Assembly (NCBI RefSeq): GCF_037038585.1
Contig: NC_092523.1
Coordinates: forward strand, 29,455,501-29,519,500
Source: Patagioenas fasciata
Lineage: Eukaryota; Chordata; Aves; Columbiformes; Columbidae
Length of the DNA stretch: 64,000 bases
Direction of reading: 5' to 3'
Both the position numbers and the translations under genes were made by a program. This document shows, in pieces, positions 37,651-48,200 of this stretch (the first letter of the stretch is position 1; each line of letters begins with the position of its first letter). The notes under the pieces were generated by a model. It was not told the DNA's origin, searched no databases, and saw only the letters and a list, made by a program, of their open reading frames with translations.

Positions 37651-37779
37651 CTTAATGGGATCTGGGGGCAAGTCCTGTCTATTGCTTGCCTTCCCTTCAC
37701 AAAACTCAGCTTCTAGATCGCCGATCGCTTTGGAAACTAATAAGAAATCGATGTTAGATGAGCGAATAAATGCGATTAC

Positions 37780-38290
37780 AGCGCAGGAGCCTGCGCCCCG
37801 CCGTTTACCCAAGCAGGGCTTTATTTTGAGCGGGGCTTTCCCGCCTGGGAACTGACCCTGCCCGGGGCGCATCCTGCCCAGCGCCACCGCATGTCACCCT
37901 GGCCTGATGTTTGCCACCAGGCTCTGCGGAGGTTGTTTTTTGTGGTTTGGGTTTTGTCGGGTGTTGGGGGTTTTTGTTGTTGTTGTTGTTGTGGGCTTTG
38001 TTGTTGTTGTTTTCTGATAGAAACGCGTCCCCGGGCTGCGACGCTTTCCACGGAGGCAGCTCCTTCCGTGAACTCGGCGGAGATGTGCGCCTGAAAGCCA
38101 GCCCTTTCTGCGGGCGGCCGCGGCTTTTTCTTCTGCCGGGAGCTGCGGGGTTTGGGGGAGGGAAGGGAAAGAGTTGCTTTTGTCATTTAAGCCGTGAATC
38201 TCTTCTACATAAAGGTGTTGGAGACATCTGGAAGAAAAGAGGGACCAGCACCCAGTCCTGCTCCCGGCGGACCAGGGGAGCGGCTCTGAT
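37780..38290. promoter_or_regulatory. CpG-rich block with (GTT)n microsatellites
   Basis: A GC-rich region interrupted at 37972-38010 by two (GTT)n runs separated by GTGGGCTTT. No gene is recognised and the frames are low complexity. Confidence 0.45.
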
Positions 38291-38399
38291 GTTCTTTTTG
38301 AACTGCTCCACTTTCAAAAGGGGGCAATTTCGTTACATTCTCATTTGTTACACTGTCTTGAACTAAAGGCAGACAAAGCTATACTCTGTCACCCCGAGT

Positions 38400-38690
38400 A
38401 GAATGAAGGGAATCAAAGGATTTTCCCTTAAAAGGACTAATTTTCTCCTTGAATTATGAAAGTAATGGCTAGGTAACAGCCTGTGCTCTGTACCCAACTG
38501 CTTAATACCTTCTAAATCCTTCCACGTGGCTCTCCCAGTCGTAGCAATTAGAGCTCATTATAGGCTCATAAGAGCTCTCATTTCGGGGATTACTTAATGG
38601 ACAATGAAATTTTATCGGACAGAATTATTGAAAAATAAAATTGTAACGAGGCCGATGTGATGTGGGCGCACGCCTTACATCATTCCGCCT
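38400..38690. promoter_or_regulatory. Candidate non-coding element with homeobox-type sites
   Basis: Contains GTAGCAATTAGAGCTCATTA, then ATTACTTAATGG and GAATTATTG. Two AGAGCTC motifs about 20 bp apart form an imperfect dyad around 38552-38578. The composition is complex, with no frame and no repeat family. Confidence 0.35.
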
Positions 38691-39339
38691 GGTTTGGGAT
38701 ATCTTTGCTTTCAAATGACTTATTTTCTTGCTCTGGCTTTCAGGGGTGGGTTTTTCTATGCGTTTTTTTTTCCCCTTTCTTTCTTTTATCACTGCACTTG
38801 GTTTATTATAACAATTACAAATTGCAATTTTGATCCGACTCTTACTCTGTCTGCCTTCACTTACGACAGCCCCCTCCCCAGATCCGCTCTATCACTGCAG
38901 ACAGTTTTTTCCACTGAGGTCGATGGGGTTTTTTTAATAGCTTCTTGCAAGGAGCAAGAAAAAAAAAAAAAAGGGGGGAGAGGAAACGCAGAGATTAATT
39001 CAAATCTCTGCCAGATGAACCATGTTTCAAACGGGGAGAGCTAGACAAAATGCTATGCCTGTGCACTGTCACCATGATTAAATCTTTCCAGCCCCACCGG
39101 AGCTCAGGAGGCAGAACCCCCGGGAGGGGCACCCATCGACATCCCGGGGGCCACGGCCCCCAGGGCCTTGGCGGTGGCGCAGGCAGCGCTCCTGGGGCCC
39201 GGGGCTACGGGACCTCGGTTGAGCCCTGGGCAGCAGTTTGGGGAAAAGTAGGTGAGGTCGGAGCCGACCCGCCTAAACCCCGCGAGTCCCTAATTGTTGT
39301 CACAAGACGCAGGATTAGCGCATTGCTGGAATAGCTGTC

Positions 39340-39480
39340 TGTTTACACTCCGCAGCCCCGCCGGCCGGTAAACACTTTCTAATTGAATTCTAATCACATT
39401 CAAATAGCTCCATAACCAGCCTCAGCTGCAATTCATAAAACTTTAATTGCCATCCATAAATCCTCAGATCGCCGAGTGCG
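39340..39480. promoter_or_regulatory. Candidate homeodomain-binding cluster
   Basis: Within about 90 bp are CTAATTGAATTC, CTAATCACATTCAAAT, CAGCTG and CTTTAATTGCC, between two CpG-rich blocks about 1.7 kb upstream of the GSX2 promoter. The site density suggests an enhancer. This is inference from motifs. Confidence 0.4.
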
Positions 39481-39829
39481 GACTGTCCCTAAAAACACCG
39501 TTGCATCATGCCTGCTCAGGGCCCTCGGGGAGGTGGTGGGGACGAAGAGCAGGAGCGGGGTCCAGCCGACCCCTGCTCGGAGGGGTCCGTACACGGCTCG
39601 CGGCAGGTTGGGGACAAGGATGGGACCACACGGCGAGACCTGGCCCCTCTCTTCACAGGGCTCGAGTTGCAACTCTGAGCCTTACTGGTCCCGGGGTCAA
39701 AGAAATGCCGTATCCATCGGAAGGCGAGCAGCAGTTTTATTTTGCTGCGTTTTAACAGAAGGAAAGTGGTTGTGCGGGAGTGCTTGTAGAATGTCCGCTT
39801 TCCGATCCGATTTTTGTGCATGATAACGG

Positions 39830-40190
39830 CCTCTAAACACGTTACGGCTATTGATTCATTCCCTAGGCTTTGCTCAGCGTCTGGTAATCAGGCGTAACCT
39901 GTGTTTTCTGCTTTAGAGCACAATTGTCGCTTCCCTTTCCCGAGTCAAGTGGGATGGGATCCGTGGTCAGTTTTAAACGCCGCTTCGCATCTGCCAAACA
40001 AGAATGTGATCGCCCTTCTATTAACGATAAGTCTCTTCTTAAACTCCCATAAAACAGGTCATTGGAAAATCGTGTAATATGCTGCGAATACCTTGGCTTT
40101 TTAATGCAATTTGAAGTACTCCGGAGCCACCGACCGTATTTAGCTGTTTATCCAATTTTACTTTGAATGATTGCTTCAGCAAACTTGGTG
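39830..40190. promoter_or_regulatory. Candidate proximal non-coding element of GSX2
   Basis: Complex, repeat-free sequence with CTATTGATTCATTCC, GCACAATTG and CTGGTAATCAGG motifs, lying 0.9-1.2 kb upstream of the TATA box. No reading frame. Confidence 0.3.
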
Positions 40191-40398
40191 GAGATCAAAG
40201 AATCCCCCCCTGACACGTTCGCCTTTCATTAGCGCTGCGCACTGCAGTCCTGAAACGGGCGGGGAAGTTCGCTTGGAAGTTTTCCGTTTTGATACCGTTC
40301 GGCTGAGAAGTGTCCAGATATTTGAAGGCTTTGTCAGTTGGAGTAACTGCCAATTTGGCAAGATTCTTCCGGGGTGAAAAAGGTGAAAAATACACAAT

Positions 40399-40400
40399 TA

Positions 40401-40431
<31 letters not shown>

Positions 40432-40454
40432 ACCCCACACCACCAAAAAACCCC
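40399..40454. repeat. A-rich tract with CAC/CCAAAA units
   Basis: An interrupted poly(A) run (A12 G A11 G) followed by ACCCCACACCACC-type units. Simple sequence only. Confidence 0.85.
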
Positions 40455-40943
40455 AACCCACCCCGCATGCACCTGTGTGCGCAGACAAACACCCCGCGAT
40501 CCCTAATTTTATGTCTCTATCTGTGGTCCTGGCTCCTCTGTAGTGGAACTGGCCTCCCGAAGGAGTCCTGCGTGCAGGATGTGGATCGGACTGGCGAAAA
40601 GTGTTGGTCCCGCTCCTTCATGGGAGTCAGGACCCTTTGCACCACACTTTACCCGGGATGGGGGTCGGTGTCGACCCGCTTGTTTTAGCGCATCACCTTG
40701 TCCCCTCTCTCCTTCCCCTCCCTGAGGGGAAAGGAGAGAACTCCTCGGGGAAAAATCCCCAACCACAAACTTTCTCCGACTGATTTTACGCCCTCGGATG
40801 TGTTGACAGGATGTGCCTGTGAGCGCGGCGCGTTACGGGACCGTGGCGCAGCCGCCCCTCCTCGGCTTCCCCGCTCCTATAATTTATCTGAGGCGGAGGC
40901 GAAGGACTGAAGTAATCGCCCAGCGAGCGAAAACGCACACTTT

Positions 40944-40987
40944 GGGGGAGGGGGGGGCGCTTTTCCTGCCCCCCCCCCCCCCCCCCC
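40944..40987. repeat. Facing G-run and C-run upstream of GSX2
   Basis: G5-A-G8 at 40944-40957 is followed after 11 bases by a run of 19 C at 40969-40987. The runs are complementary and could form a hairpin or, singly, a quadruplex or i-motif. It lies about 85 bp upstream of the TATA box. Homopolymer length may be a sequencing artefact. Confidence 0.85.
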
Positions 40988-41052
40988 GCCAGCAGCCTCT
41001 CCTGCTGGCCTGGGAAGCCGGGGAGATTTAGATCTGCGAGGCTTTCAGCCAT

Positions 41053-41058
41053 CACGTG
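41053..41058. promoter_or_regulatory. CACGTG E-box upstream of GSX2
   Basis: A palindromic CACGTG lies 14 bp before the TATA box, inside the GSX2 promoter. It is a binding site type for bHLH/bHLH-zip factors. Confidence 0.55.
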
Positions 41059-41071
41059 TTTAAATAGTTGA

Positions 41072-41078
41072 TATAAAA
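41072..41078 (+). promoter_or_regulatory. GSX2: GSX2 TATA box
   Basis: TATAAAA in a GC-rich setting, 178 bp upstream of the GSX2 ATG. It predicts transcription starting near 41100-41108 and a 5' UTR of about 150 nt with no upstream ATG visible. Confidence 0.7.
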
Positions 41079-41255
41079 CCCCGGCGCAGGGGATCCAGGC
41101 GGGGGGACTTTAAGACCAGCCCTCTCCAGGGACCCTTTTGTTCAGCTCTCAAACATAAGCACCTTCTCTCCTCGCCAGGACTTCAGTGGCAACTTGGCCA
41201 AGCAGGAAAAACACGACTTTGGGAGAGCCGCCCACGGCTTCGGCAGCCCTCCGAA

Positions 41256-41709
41256 ATGTCCCGCTCTTTCTATGTCGACTCCTTAATCATCAAAGACTCC
41301 TCGAGGCCGGCTCCGTCCCTGCCTGAGCATCATCACGGCCAGGACTTCTTCATCCCCCTCAGCATGCCTTCCCCCCTCGTCATGTCGGTGTCGGGCCCGG
41401 GCTGCCCGTCCCGCAAGAGCGGGGCTTTCTGCGTCTGTCCGCTCTGTGTCACCTCGCACCTGCACTCCTCCCGCCCCGGCGGCGGGGCCATCCCCCTGCT
41501 CAAGAGCCAGTTCCCCGCCGCCGCCGGCGAGGCCCAGTGCTGCCCGCGGCCCGGCCACGCTCACCACCCGCCGCAGCACCCGCCGCCCGCTGCCTCCGTG
41601 CCCGCCGCCGCTGCCGCCGCCCTGGGCCACCCGGCGCATCACCCACCTGCCTGCGCCGCCACCACCTACAGCGTCAGCGACCCCCGGAGGTTTCACTGCC
41701 TCGGCATGG
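41256..41709 (+). CDS. GSX2: GSX2 coding exon 1
   Basis: Encodes residues 1-151 (ending [10 protein letters not shown]) and the first base of codon 152. The donor is GTAGGAG. The exon is very GC-rich in its second half, where it codes for the His/Pro/Ala segment. Confidence 0.95.
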
Positions 41710-42238
41710 GTAGGAGCCCTGCGGCTGCCGGGGTGTGGGGGCAGCGGGAGAAGGGGTTCCCCCGAGGGTGCCCGAGGGGGAGCGGCTTCCCCGGGGCGGA
41801 AAGCTGTGGGAGAACGTCTTTTCTCTCTCTTTTTTTTTTTTTTTTTCCCCTTTTCTTTCTCCCGTCCCACTGAAGATCTTGCTTCTCTCCCGTCCAGGAG
41901 GGTCCGACTCCAGCCAAATTCAAAACGGGAAAAGGATGAGGACAGCTTTCACCAGCACCCAGCTCTTGGAACTGGAGAGGGAATTCTCCTCCAACATGTA
42001 CTTGTCCCGCCTGAGGAGGATCGAGATAGCCACGTACCTGAACCTGTCCGAGAAGCAAGTGAAAATCTGGTTTCAAAACAGGAGGGTGAAGCACAAGAAA
42101 GAAGGCAAAGGCACCCAGCGCAACGCGCACGGGGGCTGCAAGTGCAGCACCAGCCAGGGGCACTACCCCAGGTCGGAGGATGAAGAGTCTCTATCCCCCT
42201 CGTCGGCTACCGAGGATAAAGAGATCTCCCCGTTATGA
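41256..42238 (+). CDS. GSX2: GSX2 (GS homeobox 2), two exons
   Basis: The coding sequence joins 41256-41709 and 41898-42238 (795 nt, 264 residues plus TGA). The N-terminus [14 protein letters not shown] is the Gsx-family signature with the eh1-like repressor motif (SFYVDSLI). Cysteines cluster at residues 50-64 and 95-96. A low-complexity His/Pro/Ala segment spans about 100-135. The homeodomain is residues 162-221, with [13 protein letters not shown] in helix 3 and Gln50 (residue 211) as in Antp-type domains. The C-terminus ends DKEISPL, as in GSX2. It is a nuclear sequence-specific transcription factor, one of the ParaHox genes. In vertebrates it specifies the dorsal lateral ganglionic eminence and intermediate neural tube progenitors. 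The mammalian protein is about 40 residues longer, mostly in alanine and histidine runs. GSX1 is excluded by locus and by the C-terminus. Confidence 0.97.
41710..41897 (+). other. GSX2: GSX2 intron 1 (188 bp)
   Basis: A very short intron, GT-AG, with a long pyrimidine tract (CTCTCTC, T20, CCCC) at about 41821-41862 before the CCCGTCCAG acceptor. Splitting codon 152 here restores the Gly-Gly-Ser before the homeodomain that is seen in other GSX2 proteins. Confidence 0.93.
41898..42238 (+). CDS. GSX2: GSX2 coding exon 2 (homeodomain)
   Basis: Completes codon 152 (Gly) and encodes [15 protein letters not shown], the homeodomain, a [13 protein letters not shown] linker and the acidic/serine tail [17 protein letters not shown]. 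The stop is TGA at 42236-42238. Confidence 0.96.
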
Positions 42239-42687
42239 GCCCGGCCCGGAGCTCCGCTCCCGCCACCGAATGCCAGCCCGGAGCGGGGCGTCGGCTTACC
42301 TGGCGCCGCTGCCCCGGAGACAGCAGCCCGCCGACTCGCAGTGGGCTGGCCCTCGCCGGCCGGGAGGTTCATTTCATCCCTTCGCAGTAATAGAGAGATA
42401 TATGAAAATATATTTTTGGAATGTAAATGTTTTAGTCGTAAGAGTTCAACTAAAACGTTATTTATGTAACTCCAGGAGCGGGCACCTGCTCTTCGTAACG
42501 TGTAACACAGGACTGGACTCACATGGCCCAGGCTGCCTCCCCCCACCTTTTCCCCAAGGAATGTGAATGAAAAAAAAAAAAAAGAAAGAAAGAAAAAAAA
42601 GGAAAAGAAAAACCACAAACCGAAAGACGAGACATTAAAAAACTGAAAAGCAAACAAAAACTTGTAAGGCTGCGAGCCTCCCGGATG

Positions 42688-42711
42688 AATAAAAATAAGA
42701 AAAGAAATAAA
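42688..42711 (+). terminator. GSX2: GSX2 poly(A) signals (proximal pair)
   Basis: AATAAA occurs at 42688-42693 and again at 42706-42711. They are followed within 40 bases by the GT-rich GTTTGGGTTTGGG and GGTTGTTTGTG, as expected for a cleavage site downstream element. Confidence 0.6.
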
Positions 42712-42960
42712 TATCAGTCGTTTGGGTTTGGGACAGCAGGTTGTTTGTGAATAGTTTTATATAAAATTTATATTTATATTTATTTAAATATATGAGATCA
42801 GACGAGAGTTCAAATTTTTTTTTCTTGTCCTCCCTAATTCCAAGTGCCACTCTAGTCCAAGCAGCCAAGGTGGGCTGGCTGGGGCAGGGTGCGTTTCTTC
42901 ACAATCCTTTGTACAGTGGAAGCATCGGTGTGTACGTGTCAGACCTCCCTAAAAACTAGA

Positions 42961-42966
42961 AATAAA
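42961..42966 (+). terminator. GSX2: Possible distal GSX2 poly(A) signal
   Basis: AATAAA in AGAAATAAATGCC, about 720 bases after the stop and followed by TGTTTTCTCTT. It would be an alternative longer 3' end. Confidence 0.35.
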
Positions 42967-43004
42967 TGCCATCGGCTACTAACCCGACTATGTTTTCTCT
43001 TCCC

Positions 43005-43310
43005 CTGTGACTCGGGCCGGCCGAGGGGCGGAGGAGGGTGGGGGATCCCGCTTCGGCCGAGCGGGATGCAAATGAGGCCGCTTTTCTGAGCCGCGCAGCT
43101 TTGTGTTAATTCACAGCCGGAGCCAGCGCACGCCCCCGCCGCGCCTGACAGCTTTCTCCCGTCTGCTCGCCCGGCGGCACCGCGCCGAGGACACCCGGCT
43201 GCCGCTGGCCCGGGACCGCCGCTCCCGGCAGCGGAGCCAAGCGGGGGGCTGCGCACCCGGGTACTCCGGCTGGCACCGTTCGGCCCTCCCCCACTGAGGG
43301 GGCTGCCTGC
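43005..43310. promoter_or_regulatory. CpG-rich block with octamer and SOX-type sites just 3' of GSX2
   Basis: A perfect octamer ATGCAAAT lies at 43066-43073 and a SOX-type CTTTGTG at 43099-43105, followed by TTAATT. All are in a GC-rich block starting about 40 bp after the last GSX2 poly(A) signal. POU plus SOX sites are a common signature of neural progenitor enhancers. This is inference from motifs. Confidence 0.45.
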
Positions 43311-46060
43311 GTACATCAGCCTTTCGCTAGGCTGAAACTTCGCTTCTCCTATCCAGGGATGGTGTTAACCAGAAATCAGTTTTAATCACGTTTTTTTTCC
43401 TCAAGCGGCGGGACAGTATCCAGGCTTTTGAGTGGTGTTGTCGTTCAGGCGCCTTGGCCGGGCTCACAGAGCAGACCCGAGAGCCGACCTGCTCCGTGGG
43501 GTCAGGCTGAGACAGGGCTGAATCCCTCCGCATTCTGCACTGAGGAGAACCGGCCGTGGGTTCCGTCCTGCCTCTGCCTTGAGCGGTCCGTCCTGAGCTC
43601 CTTGCAGGAGGCTGGTGCCCAGTAGGGTAAGGCTGGAGCCAGTCTGTCTCAGATGAGTCTCTTTATTACCTTCTTTCCTGGTTCCTGAGTCCTGGCAGAC
43701 AGCATACGAGCAGATCAGAAGTGCCTCTTGCACACTGTGCTATTCCCCTCTCACACATTTTCCTTGTGTGGGTTTTTCACCAACCCCACCTGCACTTTTG
43801 ACTTGGGTATCTGAAACTATTGCAAAAACTTTTAGGTAAATAGTTCCCTGAATAATCTCTACATTTCTTGTGCTTGATGCCTCACCTTCGGCTTCAGGGG
43901 TAGGTCTCCAATTTCACTTTCCTGCTCTACTTCTAATCAGAAAACAAGCAATAAGCCTGACTGTTGTTGCCATTGCAATGTGAGTAATCCCAGTGCCCTG
44001 GATGCTAGAGGAAGATGCTAGTTGAGAAGAGCTGCTGAGAGCAGCTGCAGCACAGCAACACACTGCTCACATTTGGAGGAGAGATCAGGTGCATGGGCAG
44101 GCCTGGGTTAGGATGGAGGGGGTCTGGCATGTCCACTGCCCCACAACCTGGATCAGCTGCAGGGCTTGGGGCAGAGGCAGTGCCCAGCACACCTGCAGTG
44201 TGACAGGAAGAGAAAGGAATAGAAGGACCCAAGCTTCTAGCCTGAATTTGGAAAACAAATACAAACTATCACTTTTCCATTTCACAATGACATCTTTGCC
44301 TCAGCTGAGGGCCTGTACAGAGCCCAACAGCCCACATCCCAGCTGAGCAGTTGAGGATTTTGTTCACCCAAGTGGCAGCACCCTCGCTTGCTAGGCTGGG
44401 GAGACCAGATGGCCAAAGGCTCATGGGCCTGGTGACTTTCTTTCAGGGGACCTCATGGAGGGCCTGGCTGAGGAGGCTACCTGCTCTTGCCCTAAAATCT
44501 GATATGGAAACTGTTGTTCCTCTGATTCAGTTCCCCTGTGTCTACCCAGCTCCTATAAACCCATGAGGTCCTTTCCAAACCTAGAAGGTCTGGAGGAGGA
44601 ATTATCACCACAGAAAGTCCTGCCCAACCTCTTGACAATGTCATCCTCTTACAGGAGGGAGGCAACAGGCCTGCAGCAGCCTGGGAAGGCAAAGTTATTC
44701 TGGGGGAGAAAAAGAACCATGGTCTTTCAAATCTAATATGGGTGATACTACAGAACTCAAAAATGTTTTAAAACTGAAAAGATATTTCTTGGTAGTGCAT
44801 CTGTTCTCAGTTTAAGTCAGTGGAAGTATGTAGCTCAGTGAATAAATGACTATTTCCTTCTGCTTCTAGAATTAACCTCCTCCAGAGATATGTGAGAAGG
44901 GATGTTTGCATTGCAGTATTTAACAATTTCTTTAAAATAAAAGAAAAATAAATCAATTGCTGTTTCTTGTAGTAATCCATGTTTTAACGTATCTTTCAAG
45001 GGCTGAAAGGAAATAATGACATATTATCACATGCAAGCTATCCTATCAAGACAGTTGCTGTCATCACCAGATTTCTCTATGTTTCAAAGTAGAGTTTTCA
45101 TGCTAAAAAATTTGGAAAAGAGAAATGACGTGATGGTTTGCCCCAACATATTTCACAAGGCTAGTAGCATGCTTAAGCTGAACCTAACACTGGAAACTCC
45201 AGGCCAGTGTGACAGGAGCACTACTGTAAGTTGTATGTACCCTAACTTGCAGTAAACATATTGCAGGATTTCTAAGTCCAGCGTTCAACAGTTAGGAGAA
45301 AAAAAAAAAAAAATCCTAGGCAAATGAAATTAATTTACCTTGTGCCCTGACATGATAATGTGTTGGGGTTTTTCTGCCTCCTTTCCCCCCCCTCCTCCCC
45401 CCCCCCATTCTACTTATTCTTTCCCCCTCTTCCAAGGTGCAGGTTTTTCCTCCCACTCATTCAATATCCAAGACAGTCAGTGTTCAGCTCCCTATTTAAT
45501 ATTCCTGTTATCATTTGTTTTCCAAGGAAATAAGGATTATGCAGGCACTCTGCTTATCTGTCTGTCACTTAACCCTCATTCTTTCATAACTCTTAAAATC
45601 TGTGATCAATGCCAACCAGTCGGCTGACATGATAGCTGTGCGAAGGTCTCCAAGGTGTCGAGTTCCTACGAGTTCTGCAGAGCCCAAGCTGGGGGATCAG
45701 ACCTGGGGGAGGCCTCAGCTGCCACACATCCAGTCTGGCAGGGATCAGGCAACCCTCAACTTGGAGGCAGCGACATGGCTTTTGCCCAGCAGCCTGCTGG
45801 AGGAGGACGTCTTCTGGGGGAACAAGATGGTATAACGGCGGCAGACCTTGAGGCAGAGGGTATGGTCAGCAAAAGGGCTGGGAACAGAAGCTACAGAGGA
45901 TGCTGGAGGACCTGGGGGACCTGAGACCAGGTAACCGATTTTTCCTTTTACCATTCAGTGTGATTCCAAGGCATGTTTGTTGAAAGTGCAGTGAACAAGA
46001 AACAAATCTTACCCTCTTATTTTCCTTTGGTACTTGTCACGACAATCTTGAGAGCATTGG
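43311..46060. other. Intergenic DNA 3' of GSX2
   Basis: Mixed composition and no recognised gene. Simple sequence includes an A14 run at 45300 and a C/T-rich run at 45385-45430. Frames up to 95 codons have no family resemblance. Confidence 0.65.
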
Positions 46061-46164
46061 AAACACGGCTGTATTTATCTTCATCGGTCCCGTGGGAGCA
46101 ATACATTTGCTTCTGCTTAGAGGTCGAGAACGAAGCCTCGGAGAGTTTCAGATCGCCGTTGCGG

Positions 46165-46192
46165 CACTGCCCTCGCGTCACTGCCCTCGCGT
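46165..46192. repeat. 14-bp tandem duplication
   Basis: CACTGCCCTCGCGT occurs twice in direct tandem. It lies in a CpG-containing stretch between 46060 and 46600. Confidence 0.85.
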
Positions 46193-46809
46193 CTTGAGGC
46201 TCCATGCAACTTCCCAGCCTTATTCCCGTTTTTAGCACCGGATATGTCACAGGCATGGTCCCGACATACTCCAGCTGCAGTCACTGCACTTACTGTGCGT
46301 TATCCACCAGATGTGCCCCACTCCGGGCGATCAAAGATGAGCATGTAGCGGCTGTCTGCGGCCGCTGCTGCTAGAGCCACTCATCTTGACATAACTCGAC
46401 GACAGAGGATCTGCCTGTTCCCCAGGGTAACGATTTCATACGGCCGTGTGTTTCCCAGGTGGTTTTCAGGTATGGGACAACCCCAAAGACGAGGCCCTGG
46501 CCACCCCTCCAGGCCCCCGGGAACCCACAGCGCTGAGCCCACCGCCGCGGCCATCCCCGTCCCTCAGGCAGGGAGCTGCAAAAGAAAGGGCAGCAATTAA
46601 ACCCCTGCATTTGCACGAGGGATACGAGTTATGTTTGTGTGAATGACCCCGCTATCGACCTCCTGTAACCTTTCGGGACTTGAATGAGCAAACATAGCAC
46701 TTCTCCAACACAGCTTCCCCCTTTAGAAATTTATTTACTTCATTTAATTCGATTTAATTCTCTCCTATTACAAAAATCGGGGGAGGAAAACGTCGATCTT
46801 TAAGAGTCT

Positions 46810-48200
46810 CCCTGCCCTTGGTCTGCACGGCCGAGATCAGATACACGGCATGTACCTCCCCGGTTCTGAATCCCCTGTTTCAACACACTGCAATGCTTCG
46901 TTCGGACATGTTTGCCCAAGGGCAGAGCTGGCAGCGGGCTGCCGGCACCTTGCAGTGCTGGATGCATCGCTCTCTCGGCTGCTCTCTCCAGCTATGCCCT
47001 TGGGTCTCCTCGGGCGCGGCTGAAACCTTCCCCCACTGCGGGAGCTTTGGCCTCCTCGCCCATCACCGGCGTCTCGCACCTTCGAACTGGACTTTGGGGA
47101 GCGCAGCCCTTGGTGGCAGCTCCCTGCTCTCACCCGCGGTGTGGCTGGGGCACTGTGGCAGGATCCGTCCGTCCTGCGCCCGTGCTTCGGGGACGGGGAT
47201 CCCCAGACCGAAGGGCTCAGCGGTCCCGACCGGCTGCGGGTCCACCAAGGAGTGAACGGAGCGGGCTCGGGTCCGCCAGCCAGAGTTTGAGCTCACGGAG
47301 AGGAGGGCTCACAGCGTAGGGACCCTGATATCCAGGTCAAGGGATTGCGGGAAATTCTCCTTCCTCAAACAGCTCCGTTTTTGGAGCTGAAAAAGAGGGG
47401 ACGATTTATCTAATCCCTCTGCATTCATCTCTAGTTTGTCCTAACTTCCTACTCCCGCCACTCCCGCCCCTCCCGCTGACTCGACCCCGCTGGGACATTG
47501 CCCGGGAGCGGCTCACTGCTGCCTGGCTCTGCCCCTGCGGGGACGGATGGGCGAAGCGCCGGCAGCGATGCCCGGGGCTGGGCTGCTGCCCGGGATTGGG
47601 CTGTTCCGCGGGCAGCGCTCGGTTCTCTTCCCCTCTCGCACGGTTCAGCCCGACGGGTCGGGTTTTCTTTCACTCAGCGCCAGACTAAACGGGAACCGAA
47701 ACCCGCAGCCTCCGCGGACCTTGCTCTGGGTTTCGGTCTGGGGGAGAAACCCCAGGGAGGGTTTGCAGCCCGGACCCGGGGTTGCCCGGCGGGAGCCCGG
47801 CGCTGGGAAGGTGCGCTCGCCCCGACAGGCCCCCGCCGGTGGCTGGGCCGTTCCGCGGAGCTGAAACCCGTGTGCTGGGCAGCTGCCGGAGCGTCCCGCA
47901 TGACAGCGGAATAACAAACAGCCTGAATGCAATGTGCCACTCGGGAAACCTCGGGGCGTGTGTCCGTGCTGCGGGGCCGTCAGCTCTGGCCATGAAAGCC
48001 CCGATTTCACGCAGGATCTGCTCCGCGCCCTTCTCCGCCCCCCTGCGCGCCTTCCAGCCGGCTCCGCTCCGGGCCATGGACCGCCCCCCGGCCCCGACCC
48101 CAACCAGCGTGTCCGGGGGGATTTAAGCTGTTGGAAGCGAACACGAAGAGATCGGAAGCGTGTGGTGTGTGCTCTGGAAAAACAACTAGTTTCAGATTAA
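46810..48200. promoter_or_regulatory. Large CpG-rich block between GSX2 and the next gene
   Basis: About 1.4 kb of GC-rich, CpG-dense DNA with a slightly poorer gap near 47340-47440. Several overlapping frames of 100-150 codons on both strands cover it. None has a recognisable domain, and coexisting frames on both strands are what GC-rich DNA gives by chance. A non-coding RNA promoter or Polycomb island is possible. No PDGFRA coding exon was found here. Confidence 0.5.

Larger units (their letters stand above)
40800..42370 (+). promoter_or_regulatory. GSX2: CpG island covering the GSX2 promoter and gene
   Basis: High G+C and frequent CpG from the promoter through both exons. Edges are by eye. 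Large islands covering the whole gene are typical of developmental homeobox genes under Polycomb control. Confidence 0.7.
42239..42966 (+). other. GSX2: GSX2 3' UTR
   Basis: After the stop, a GC-rich stretch gives way at about 42385 to AU-rich sequence. This includes GAGATATATGAAAATATA, an A/G tract at 42569-42615 and a TTTATATTTATATTTATTT block at 42757-42790. The AU-rich elements suggest control of mRNA stability. Several poly(A) signals are present, so the exact end is uncertain. Confidence 0.65.

Noticed and set aside
41283..41870. 195-codon frame on the strand opposite GSX2 exon 1
   Set aside because: It is the complement of GC-rich coding DNA. The composition mirrors the GSX2 codons, so it is a shadow frame.
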